NCBI GenBank assembly: GCA_910586735.1
Contig: CAJUJW010000016.1
Location: forward strand, 1-48,245
Reading direction: 5' to 3'
Length of the DNA stretch: 48,245 nt
DNA from: an uncultured Oscillibacter sp.
Lineage (GTDB): Bacteria; Bacillota; Clostridia; Oscillospirales; Oscillospiraceae
The notes below the pieces were generated by a model. That model was not told where the DNA came from. It saw nothing but the letters and a program-made list of their open reading frames with translations, and did no database searches. Every line of letters starts with the position of its first letter. The first letter of the stretch is position 1. A program made the translations under genes and the position numbers. Shown in pieces: positions 8,161 through 15,537 of the stretch.

Positions 8161-8950
8161 GCGCTGCCCTGGGAAGATTTTCAAACAGGGAGACAACGCC
8201 GGACCGGAACACTGTCAGCTTGTCCGGGTCGAGAACACTGGTGTCCACCGTATGTAAGATGGTATCCGTCATCTGCTCCGGCGTGATTTCGGTCAGGGGC
8301 CTGTCCCCGCCCTTTGTCAGCTCCGCCATCATCTGGGCCACGATCTCCCTGGTCGCGGCCTGTTTCTCTGCCAGCTCAGAAGCCATAGCCCTTTTCATTT
8401 CTTTGAGCATCACCATAAAGGTGTTTTGGATTTTGGACAGCTCCACCTGGTGCGGCGGCGTCTTGGAAAGTGCTGCTGCTTGTGCCGCCTCTCTCTGTCC
8501 CGCGCCCAGCAGCAGCTCACCCATAGAGGCAAAAATCTGGTTCTGGACGGCAACGCCAGCCGCCAGAGTATCATCAAAATACTGCGCGATCATAGTGGTC
8601 AGAACGGCAAACCGGGGATGCTCCAGCATCCGGCTGACAACTTCGTTGTTGACCTTCCTGGTGTAGAGGTTCCGCGCCGCCAGCGCCGTCAGGCCCAGTT
8701 CCCCAATGTCATAATTCATCCGATCTGGGATGTTCGTCAGCCCCAGCAGGAAGTCGGTGGACACATCAAACTCCCGCGCCAGAGCAGTCAGCATTTCGTC
8801 GCTGAATTTCTGTATCTGCCCGCTCTCCAACCGGCTGAGGGTGGAGGTGCTGACGCCTACCCGCTCTGCCAATTCTTCTCTTGTAAGGCCCCGCTGTTCC
8901 CGCAGTTCCGCCAGCCGCTGGCCTATCGTGCCCGGTAAAAATTCTGACAT
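8150..8950 (-). CDS. XRE-family transcriptional regulator
   Basis: A 266-residue protein with an N-terminal helix-turn-helix (residues about 11-45: QRLAELREQRGLTREELAERVGVSTSTLSRLESG) and a long helical C-terminal region that is unassigned. A GGGGGG run ends 7 nt before ATG 8950; an ATG 6 nt earlier (8956) is also possible. The open frame further upstream to 9052 lacks a ribosome binding site. It forms a minus-strand operon with the sigma factor. A TTTGCA-4-TGCAAA palindrome at 9046-9061, between it and the divergent primase gene, is a candidate operator. Confidence 0.85.
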   Translation of the reverse strand: MSEFLPGTIGQRLAELREQRGLTREELAERVGVSTSTLSRLESGQIQKFSDEMLTALAREFDVSTDFLLGLTNIPDRMNYDIGELGLTALAARNLYTRKVNNEVVSRMLEHPRFAVLTTMIAQYFDDTLAAGVAVQNQIFASMGELLLGAGQREAAQAAALSKTPPHQVELSKIQNTFMVMLKEMKRAMASELAEKQAATREIVAQMMAELTKGGDRPLTEITPEQMTDTILHTVDTSVLDPDKLTVFRSGVVSLFENLPRAAHEQ

Positions 8951-9045
8951 TGACATACCCCCCGACATTTTTCCCAGTTTATCACACCGTTTGCGTAAAA
9001 AAGTACGAATGCTGTCGAGTAACCGCAAATATTCTCGGTTCGGAG

Positions 9046-9061
9046 TTTGCATTTTTGCAAA
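9046..9061. promoter_or_regulatory. Palindrome in divergent XRE/primase control region
   Basis: TTTGCA (9046-9051) and TGCAAA (9056-9061) form a 6-4-6 dyad midway between the divergently transcribed XRE regulator and primase genes. Size and location fit a repressor dimer site; no binding data can be inferred from sequence. Confidence 0.4.
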
Positions 9062-9173
9062 TTTTCCGGGCCGTTTTTTATTTTCTGGTCAGTTCTGCAA
9101 AAAACGAGGGGCGAAGCCGGTTTTTCCGTATATTGAGATAGGCAAACGAAAACGCCAATCTTTTTACGGAGGG

Positions 9174-10517
9174 ATGCAATTGAACAACTGTGACACAACA
9201 AATCACGCCGCCCGCCTGCCGCCGGGACCGGAGGACTGGCCCGTCTGGTTCGACGGCAAGAAAATCAACGAAGTTCTGTTCTGCGAGGAATTTCTGCGGG
9301 AACACCCCATGCTCTGTGTCCATGACGCCTTTTTCACCACTGAGGGCCGGGTGACGGACGAAACAATGCTGAAGAAGGAAGTCCTGGACCGCATCAAGCC
9401 CTATGTCACCTCCGGCGTGGCGAAGCGGGCCGCAAATCTGCTAGATGCTTTGCGGGTAGAGTGCTGGTCGCCGCCGCTGCCGGTCTATCAGGACAGGGTT
9501 CATGTTGCCAATGGGACATTGTTTCTTAACGGCACATTCTCAGAGGCAAAGGACTTCTGCATCAACCGCCTGCCGGTCCGCTATGTACCGGATGCCCCGC
9601 CGCCGATGAAGTGGCTGGCGTTCCTGGATGACCTGCTGGAGCCGGAGGACATTCTGACCCTCCAGGAGTTCATGGGTTACTGCCTTATTCCTTCTACCAA
9701 AGGGCAGAAAATGCTCATCATCACCGGCAGGGGCGGCGAGGGCAAATCCCGGCTGGGGCTGGTACTCCGCGCCCTGCTGGGGCAGAACATGAACACCGGC
9801 AGCATCGCCAAGGTGGAGACAAGCCCCTTTGCCCGCGCCGATCTGGAGCATCAGCTCCTTTTGGTGGACGATGACATGAAGCTGGAGGCCCTGCCCCAGA
9901 CTAATCACATTAAGGCCATTGTTACCGCCGAGCTGCCCATGGACTTGGAGAAGAAGGGCAAGCAGAGCTATCAAGGACAGCTATATGTCCGCTTCATCGG
10001 CCTGGGAAACGGAACGCTCCACTCCCTCTATGACCGAAGCGTAGGTTTCTTCCGGCGGCAGATCATCCTGACGGCCAAAGAACGACCGGCGGGCCGGGTG
10101 GACGACCCGTTCATCGGGGAGAAAATGTGCGCCGAGGCGGAGGGTATCTTCCTGTGGGCGCTGGAGGGCCTGAGGCGGCTGATCGCGCACAATTACCGTT
10201 TTACCATCAGCCAACAGGCCCAGGAAAATATGAACGCGGCGGTGGCCGACGGCAACAACATTGTGGAGTTCATGCGCTCCACCGGGTACATCTCCTATGA
10301 ACCGGACGCCGCCGCCAGCTCCAAGGACCTGTACGCCGCCTATAAACTCTGGTGCGAGGACAACGCCTACAATGCCCTGTCCATGAAAAGTTTCTGCAAC
10401 TATCTCAATCAGAGCGCCGGGAGCTACAAGATCAGCCATACCAACAACATCTACATCGGCGGTGGCAGGCGGTCAAGGGGGTTCACTGGCCTGCGGGTGC
10501 TGGCGCGGCAGTACTGA
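9174..10517 (+). CDS. P4-type plasmid/phage primase-helicase (DUF5906-like)
   Basis: A 447-residue SF3-like ATPase. Walker A GRGGEGKS is at 185-192 and an acidic Walker B stretch LLLVDDDM at about 228-235. The C-terminal part resembles the winged-helix tail of P4/D5 replicases. The N-terminal region resembles the D5_N segment, but no full primase domain is visible. The start is set at ATG 9174 behind TTACGGAGGG; the frame continues upstream only as an overlap with the divergent gene. Such proteins initiate or support replication of integrative elements after excision or transfer. The GTAC palindrome array right after the stop codon is a candidate partner origin. Confidence 0.85.
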   Translation: MQLNNCDTTNHAARLPPGPEDWPVWFDGKKINEVLFCEEFLREHPMLCVHDAFFTTEGRVTDETMLKKEVLDRIKPYVTSGVAKRAANLLDALRVECWSPPLPVYQDRVHVANGTLFLNGTFSEAKDFCINRLPVRYVPDAPPPMKWLAFLDDLLEPEDILTLQEFMGYCLIPSTKGQKMLIITGRGGEGKSRLGLVLRALLGQNMNTGSIAKVETSPFARADLEHQLLLVDDDMKLEALPQTNHIKAIVTAELPMDLEKKGKQSYQGQLYVRFIGLGNGTLHSLYDRSVGFFRRQIILTAKERPAGRVDDPFIGEKMCAEAEGIFLWALEGLRRLIAHNYRFTISQQAQENMNAAVADGNNIVEFMRSTGYISYEPDAAASSKDLYAAYKLWCEDNAYNALSMKSFCNYLNQSAGSYKISHTNNIYIGGGRRSRGFTGLRVLARQY

Positions 10518-10867
10518 AAATACACAGTGACCCCAAATCACCCGTACAATGCGTACAAGCGTACACGGGCGTACTCATGTACGCATTGTACGCTTCTTTT
10601 GAGGTCAGTCACAATTTAATTTTCCGCATTTAGAGAAGCAGGGCAGTATAGTAGGTCACCTTTGCCGCTAAAACTTCTACATTTTCCAAAACCGCAAACT
10701 TTTTACTGAATTTCCGAACAGGTTTCACGGAACCGTGCTGCTCTGAATGGTGAACAGAGTTGACGGTTATGACGGTATTTTCACCGTTTCAACAAAAGTC
10801 ACTCGGAAGCACGAAATCGAAGGGTGCTTTTATTGCGTGACAGCCATGTAGAATTAGGAGGTTTTTA
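10518..10867. other. 350-bp gene-free region between primase and mob genes
   Basis: It contains the GTAC palindrome array (10543-10592), an AT-rich stretch, a CACGG-AA-CCGTG dyad near 10727-10738, and an imperfect dyad GTTGACGGT...ACCGTTTCAAC near 10760-10795. No convincing coding frame or promoter is visible. It may hold replication or mob-gene control sites. Confidence 0.6.
10543..10592. repeat. Palindromic array of six GTAC words
   Basis: The perfect 15-bp arms are CGTACAATGCGTACA (10543-10557) and TGTACGCATTGTACG (10578-10592). GTAC occurs at 10544, 10553, 10561, 10571, 10579 and 10588, with spacings 9, 8, 10, 8, 9: a mirror-symmetric iteron-like arrangement. It begins 26 bp after the primase/helicase stop codon, a common place for a replication origin or autoregulatory site. 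Confidence 0.85.
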
Positions 10868-11080
10868 TTGAACATCAGAAACGAGATCAAGGCGCAGATC
10901 ATCCGCGCCGGATACACCATGCAGGAGGTGGTGGATATGCTCGCCACCGAACACGGCTGGAGCGACAGCGTGTCCAATCTCTCCGCCAAGTTGCAGCGGG
11001 GTTCGCTGCGGTACATCGAGGCCATCCAGCTGGCCGACGTGCTGGGGTTCGATCTGGTCTGGCAGAGGAGGGGGAAGTGA
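10868..11080 (+). CDS. Small HTH-like protein upstream of relaxase
   Basis: A 70-residue protein started at TTG 10868, six bases behind a perfect AGGAGG (10856-10861). The sequence IKAQIIRAGYTMQEVVDMLATEH...SNLSAKLQRGSLRYIEAIQLADVLGFDL resembles a compact Cro/C1-like helix-turn-helix. It overlaps the relaxase start codon (TGATG), so the two are coupled. It may be an oriT accessory protein or a regulator of mob expression. I cannot name the family with certainty. Confidence 0.8.
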   Translation: MNIRNEIKAQIIRAGYTMQEVVDMLATEHGWSDSVSNLSAKLQRGSLRYIEAIQLADVLGFDLVWQRRGK

Positions 11081-12051
11081 TGCTGAAACCGCAGTACGCC
11101 ATTCTCCGCTTTGCCAAGTATAAAGGACCGGAAATCGGCCATATTGAGGCTCATAACGAGCGAACCAAGGAGAAGTACGCCAGCAATCCAGACGTGGACA
11201 CCAGCCGGAGCCACCTCAATTTCCATCTTGTCCAGCCGGAGCGGAAATACCGGGCGGAGGCAGAGCGGCAGATCGCCCAGGCCAAGTGCCGCACCCGTAA
11301 GGACAGCGTTCGGATGGTGGAGGCGCTGGTAACGGCCAGCCCGGAGTTCTTCAAGGGCAAGAAAGCGGTTGAAATCAGGGCGTTCTTTGAAGAAGCAGTT
11401 CACTTCATCGAAAAACATCAGTCGAAAGACACGATCATATCCGCCGTGGTGCATATGGACGAGAAAACGCCCCATATGCACCTTTCTTTTGTCCCGCTGA
11501 CAGCGGACGGGCGACTGAGTGCCAAGGACATTGTGGGCAATAAGAAAAAGCTGATTTGGTGGCAGGACGAGTTCTGGAAACACATGGTCAAGAAGTGGCC
11601 GGACCTGGAGCGGGGCGAGAGCGCCAGCGAGACGGGACGAACCCACATCCCGCCCCGGCTGTTCAAGGAGGCTGCTCACCTCAACCGACAGCGGGATATG
11701 CTGTTGCAGCTGCTGGGCGAGGTCAATCCCCTCAATGCAAAAAAGAAAAGCGCCGAGATTGAGACGCTTCTGGAAGAGTATCTCCCTGGCGTGGAACGGA
11801 TGCAGACCAAGCTGCGGAAGTACGATGCCGCCTACAAAGACCTCAAGGCCGAGAACGCCGCCTTGAAAAAGAAGGAGAACAACAGCCGGGAGAGCGTCAA
11901 GCGGCGGTTGGAGGTGGCCCAGCAGCTTCAGGAACTGGAGGACTTGAAACGGGCGGTGGAGAACGTGCCGCCGGAGATTTTGGAGGCGTATCAGCAGAAC
12001 GCCACACTTTTACAGGAGAAGGCCAGCAAGAAGAATGCCCTTGACCGATGA
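11080..12051 (+). CDS. MobV-family relaxase
   Basis: A 323-residue mobilization protein (Pre/Mob family). The N-terminal HNER (25-28) matches the HNxR motif I, and HMDEKTPHMH (125-134) is the HUH metal-binding motif III of MobV relaxases. In the pMV158 MobM prototype a histidine rather than tyrosine is the reported nucleophile. The C-terminal half is helical and charged, with a likely coiled coil around 225-320. The start is the ATG in TGATG overlapping the HTH gene stop (GTG 11077 is an alternative), behind GAGGAGGGGGAAG. It would nick the pMV158-like oriT at 7400-7423 and depend on a helper conjugation apparatus, as no type IV secretion genes are present in this window. Confidence 0.92.
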   Translation: MLKPQYAILRFAKYKGPEIGHIEAHNERTKEKYASNPDVDTSRSHLNFHLVQPERKYRAEAERQIAQAKCRTRKDSVRMVEALVTASPEFFKGKKAVEIRAFFEEAVHFIEKHQSKDTIISAVVHMDEKTPHMHLSFVPLTADGRLSAKDIVGNKKKLIWWQDEFWKHMVKKWPDLERGESASETGRTHIPPRLFKEAAHLNRQRDMLLQLLGEVNPLNAKKKSAEIETLLEEYLPGVERMQTKLRKYDAAYKDLKAENAALKKKENNSRESVKRRLEVAQQLQELEDLKRAVENVPPEILEAYQQNATLLQEKASKKNALDR

Positions 12052-12214
12052 ATGGAGCGGACTTGCCACCTTACTGGCAAATCTGATTGAGAAGTATGCA
12101 TCGGAATTGGGCATCGACGATATGCCTGCTCCCAGCGTTGAACAGACCGGGATCGGGGCTGAAAAAAACAATCAGTCCCAGCGATCCACCCTTGCAAATA
12201 CAGCAGTGATGTGA
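12035..12214 (+). CDS. Small hypothetical protein overlapping relaxase 3' end
   Basis: A 59-residue frame (ATG 12035, TGA 12212-12214) starting MPLTDEWSGLATLLANLIEKY and ending in a polar tail. It overlaps the relaxase by 17 bp in another frame, and AGGAGAAGG lies upstream at 12014-12022, slightly far. The leucine-rich N-terminal helix looks protein-like rather than random. No function is recognised; the position suggests co-translation with the relaxase. Confidence 0.55.
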   Translation: MPLTDEWSGLATLLANLIEKYASELGIDDMPAPSVEQTGIGAEKNNQSQRSTLANTAVM

Positions 12215-12244
12215 TATGATAATATCGTGATTTGTAAGGCCAAA

Positions 12245-12283
12245 CTTCCGGCTGGGGAGAAAAATCTCTCCTCATCCGGAAAG
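12245..12283 (+). promoter_or_regulatory. Hairpin in recombinase leader
   Basis: TTCCGG (12246-12251) pairs with CCGGAA (12276-12281), and GGAGA (12256-12260) with TCTCC (12267-12271), forming a two-segment hairpin 20 nt before the recombinase ATG. It could control translation or be part of the attachment region; sequence alone does not decide. Confidence 0.45.
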
Positions 12284-12303
12284 CGGACAGAAATGAGGGG
12301 TTT

Positions 12304-13986
12304 ATGATGCGGCAGACAAAAGAGAAAGTTTACATTTACACCAGGGTGTCCACAGCGATGCAAATCGACGGCTACTCTTTGGATGCGCAGAAGACCCGAA
12401 TGAAAGCCTTCGCCGACTTCAACCACTACGAAATCGTGGGTGAATATGAGGACGCGGGCAAATCCGGCAAGTCCATTGAGGGCCGCATTCAGTTCAGCCA
12501 GATGATGGAGGACATTAAATCCGGGAAAGACGGCGTTTCCTTTGTCCTGGTGTTCAAACTCTCCCGCTTCGGCAGGAACGCCGCCGATGTTCTCTCTACG
12601 CTGCAAGTCATGCAGGACTTTGGAGTGAACCTGATTTGCGTGGAGGATGGCATCGACTCCTCCAAGGACGCCGGAAAGCTGATGATTTCTGTCCTCTCCG
12701 CTGTGGCCGAAATCGAGCGTGAAAATATCCGTGTCCAAACCATGGAGGGCCGTATTCAGAAAGCCAGAGAGGGTCGATGGAACGGCGGTTTTGCTCCTTA
12801 CGGCTACTGCTTGGTGGATGGCAAACTGGAAATCAATGAAGAAGAAGCGGAGGCAATTCGGGTCATTTTCCAGCAGTACACCACTACCGATGTCGGCGCG
12901 AACGGAGTAGCAAAATATCTGGAAAACCACGGTATCCGCAAAATTCAGAGACAAAACGGGAAAAATCCCCTGTTTGATGCCAGCCTTGTCCGCATGATTC
13001 TGAAAAATCCGGTCTACTGCGGCAAAATTGCCTATGGACGGCGGAGGACCGAGAAGGTCCACGGCACCAGGAACGACTACCGCCTTGTGGAGCAGGACAA
13101 CTACTTGCTGGTAGATGGCCTGCATAAGGGGCTGGTGTCCGAAGATGTCTGGCAGGCGGCTCAGGTGAAGCTGCTGGCCCAAGCCAGGAAGTATGAGCGT
13201 GCGAACAGGGGCCAGAATGAGCGGACACACCTTCTCACCGGCATTGTAAAATGTCCCATCTGTGGGGCGGGAATGTACGCCAACAAGAGCATCAAATACA
13301 GAAAAGATGGCACAAAATATAAGGATTTCTTCTACTACGCCTGCAAACACCGTACCATGACCCGTGGGCACAAATGCGATTACAGAAAACAGATCAATGA
13401 GGAATTGCTGGATGGTGCGGTAGCCGAGGTAATCGTCAAGCTGGTGAGCAATCCAAAGTTTGCTGCCATGATGCAGGAAAAAATCAACATGAAGGTGGAC
13501 ACCGCCGCCATCGACCAGGAAATTGCCAACTATGAAAAACAACTACGTCAGAGCTATTCCATCAAGTCCAAGCTGATGGAGGAGATCGACTCCCTTGACC
13601 CGGATGACCGGCACTACATCAAACGGAAAGCCGACCTTGACGACCGGCTTTACAAGATGTACGATAGGATAGAAGAGATCGAGTCACAGCTTATTACAGC
13701 AAGGGCTAAGAAGCAGGCCATTGAAGCGGAAAAGCTGACCGGGGATAACATCTACAAGGTCCTGATCTATTTTGAAAAGCTGTACGCCCTGATGGACGAG
13801 GTGGAGCGGCGGCAGCTGATCGAGGCACTGATCTCGGAAATTCAGATATATCCAGAGCGTCAGTCCAACGGACAGTGGCTCAAATCCATCAAATTCCGGC
13901 TCCCTATCATTGAGCATGACATGGATTTGAGTTTGGACAACAATGACCATATGGAGACCGTGTGTTTGCTGACTCGCGTGGAATAG
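12304..13986 (+). CDS. Large serine recombinase (site-specific integrase)
   Basis: A 560-residue large serine recombinase. The catalytic serine is in YTRVS (Ser16), followed by the resolvase-fold core with SRFGRNAADVL and the EIERENI helix. Then come the Recombinase domain (GFAPYGY...LVRMILKNPVYCGKI), the zinc ribbon (KCPICGAGM...CKHR...KCDY) and a long coiled-coil region (about 400-475). Length and domain order fit integrases of Clostridia conjugative or mobilizable transposons, which need attP/attB and no cofactors for integration. ATG 12304 follows AATGAGGGGTTT; ATG 12307 is also possible. As the last gene before GC-rich chromosome, it places the right element end close to its 3' side. Confidence 0.95.
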   Translation: MMRQTKEKVYIYTRVSTAMQIDGYSLDAQKTRMKAFADFNHYEIVGEYEDAGKSGKSIEGRIQFSQMMEDIKSGKDGVSFVLVFKLSRFGRNAADVLSTLQVMQDFGVNLICVEDGIDSSKDAGKLMISVLSAVAEIERENIRVQTMEGRIQKAREGRWNGGFAPYGYCLVDGKLEINEEEAEAIRVIFQQYTTTDVGANGVAKYLENHGIRKIQRQNGKNPLFDASLVRMILKNPVYCGKIAYGRRRTEKVHGTRNDYRLVEQDNYLLVDGLHKGLVSEDVWQAAQVKLLAQARKYERANRGQNERTHLLTGIVKCPICGAGMYANKSIKYRKDGTKYKDFFYYACKHRTMTRGHKCDYRKQINEELLDGAVAEVIVKLVSNPKFAAMMQEKINMKVDTAAIDQEIANYEKQLRQSYSIKSKLMEEIDSLDPDDRHYIKRKADLDDRLYKMYDRIEEIESQLITARAKKQAIEAEKLTGDNIYKVLIYFEKLYALMDEVERRQLIEALISEIQIYPERQSNGQWLKSIKFRLPIIEHDMDLSLDNNDHMETVCLLTRVE

Positions 13987-14167
13987 AGGTTTCTGGCGGT
14001 TTGCCATTTTGATTTTGGGCACAATTTTGCGCGCTTAAAGAGGGCTGAGCTCCTGTGAGTTCAGCCCCCTCTTTGGGCCGCCGCCGCTCAATGCCGTTCG
14101 GCAAAGCGATTTATCAAATCATCCAGCTTACACATTAAGAAAGCTACCAAAGCGAGGAGGAAAACGC
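13987..14167. other. Probable right boundary zone of the mobilizable element
   Basis: Between the recombinase stop codon and the ManD gene, AT-rich element sequence (13987-14036) gives way to a terminator-like hairpin (14037-14074) and then GC-rich chromosome. The attR core should lie here or just upstream of the recombinase. No repeat can be matched because the left end is outside the window. Confidence 0.5.
14037..14074 (+). terminator. Intrinsic terminator at element/chromosome junction
   Basis: AAAGAGGGCTGAGCTC (14037-14052) pairs with GAGTTCAGCCCCCTCTTT (14057-14074) with a CC bulge, one G-T pair and a CTGT loop. The A- and T-rich flanks fit a possibly bidirectional terminator insulating the ManD gene from recombinase transcription. 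Confidence 0.7.
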
Positions 14168-15415
14168 ATGGCAGTAAAAATCACCAGCGTCAAGGTCATC
14201 TGCACCGCGCCGGAGGGCATCAATCTTGTCGCCGTCAAAGTCGGGACCAACCAGCCGGGGCTGTATGGCCTGGGCTGCGCCACCTTTGCCTACCGTCACC
14301 TGACGGTCCAGCATCTGGTGGAGGAATATCTGGAGCCCCTCCTGGTGGGGCGGGACGCGGAAAACATCGAGGAGCTCTGGCAGCTGATGCACCAGAACGC
14401 TTACTGGCGCAACGGGCCCATCGAAAACAACGCCATCTCCGGCGTAGACATGGCCCTGTGGGACATCAAGGGCAAGCTGGCCAACATGCCCCTCTACCAG
14501 CTCTTCGGCGGCAAGGTCCGGGAGGGCGTGCCGGTCTACCGCCACGTGGACGGCCGGGACATTGAGGAAATCTGCGACAACATTCTGCGCTATCAGGAGA
14601 TGGGAATCATGCACCTGCGCTGCCAGTGCGGCGGCTATGGCGGCGCGCCCTACGGCCAGACTCCCAAAACCGCCCCCGAGGGGGCGCGCGACGGCATGTA
14701 CCTGGACGCCCGGCGGTACGTTCACGACACGGTCCGGCTCTTCGAGCAGATCCGCGCCCGCGTCGGCTGGGAGATGCAGCTCATCCACGACGTTCACGAG
14801 CGCATCCCCCCTGTCGACGCCATCCGCCTGGCCAAAGAGCTGGAGCCCTTCGACCTGTTCTACCTGGAGGAGCCGGTCCCCCTGGAGCAGATCAACTGGC
14901 TGCGAAACCTCCGCCGGCAGTCCAGCATCCCCATCGCCTACGGCGAGCTGTTCAACAACTCCCGGGAGTGGAAGGCCGTCATCGCCGAACAGCTCATCGA
15001 CTACATACGGGTCCACATCAGCCAGATCGGGGGCATCACCCCCGCCCGGAAGCTGCAAATTTTCGCCGAGCAGTTCGGCGTCCGCACCGCCTGGCACGGG
15101 CCGGGGGACATGTCCCCCATCGCCCACGCGGCCAACATCCACATTGACCTGGCCGCCCCGAACTTCGGCGTGCAGGAGTGGTCCGGCATCGAGCCGCCCA
15201 ATTTTGTCATTCAGGAGCTGAAGGGCCCCCACGGCGCGCTGCTGGACGTTTTTCCGGGGCTACCCGAATACCGGAACGGGTACGTCTACGCCAACGACAA
15301 GCCGGGGCTCGGCGTTGACCTCAATGAAGCGGAGGCGGCAAAGTACCCCTGTGAGAAAACCGTGACCACCTGGACCCAGACCCGAGGCAGGGACGGCGCG
15401 CTGGTCGCGCCGTGA
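14168..15415 (+). CDS. manD: D-mannonate dehydratase family protein (ManD/RspA, enolase superfamily)
   Basis: A 415-residue enolase-superfamily enzyme. The metal-ligand and catalytic positions of ManD are all visible with a constant offset of two: Tyr157, Asp208, His210 (HDVHERI), Glu234 (LEEPVP), Glu260 (GELFNN) and His310 (AWHGPGDMSP). ManD enzymes dehydrate D-mannonate or D-gluconate to 2-keto-3-deoxygluconate; many RspA-like members have low activity. AGCGAGGAGG precedes ATG 14168. No obvious promoter lies between it and the mobile element, so insertion may have displaced its native upstream region. A small hairpin (15413-15428) covers the stop codon. Confidence 0.9.
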   Translation: MAVKITSVKVICTAPEGINLVAVKVGTNQPGLYGLGCATFAYRHLTVQHLVEEYLEPLLVGRDAENIEELWQLMHQNAYWRNGPIENNAISGVDMALWDIKGKLANMPLYQLFGGKVREGVPVYRHVDGRDIEEICDNILRYQEMGIMHLRCQCGGYGGAPYGQTPKTAPEGARDGMYLDARRYVHDTVRLFEQIRARVGWEMQLIHDVHERIPPVDAIRLAKELEPFDLFYLEEPVPLEQINWLRNLRRQSSIPIAYGELFNNSREWKAVIAEQLIDYIRVHISQIGGITPARKLQIFAEQFGVRTAWHGPGDMSPIAHAANIHIDLAAPNFGVQEWSGIEPPNFVIQELKGPHGALLDVFPGLPEYRNGYVYANDKPGLGVDLNEAEAAKYPCEKTVTTWTQTRGRDGALVAP

Positions 15416-15479
15416 GGGGAACCCCTCAGTTTCGGGAGAACGGGCGGACAAACAGGTCCGTCCCAACATGCGTTTTATG

Positions 15480-15508
15480 TTGAAAAACCTCGAATCCCAT
15501 GGTACACT
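15480..15508 (+). promoter_or_regulatory. Promoter of KAP-like NTPase/DHH operon
   Basis: TTGAAA (15480-15485) and TACACT (15503-15508) with a 17-bp spacer, 29 bp upstream of the start codon. Confidence 0.6.
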
Positions 15509-15537
15509 GGACCCAACTCAACCAACAGAGGGGGTTT

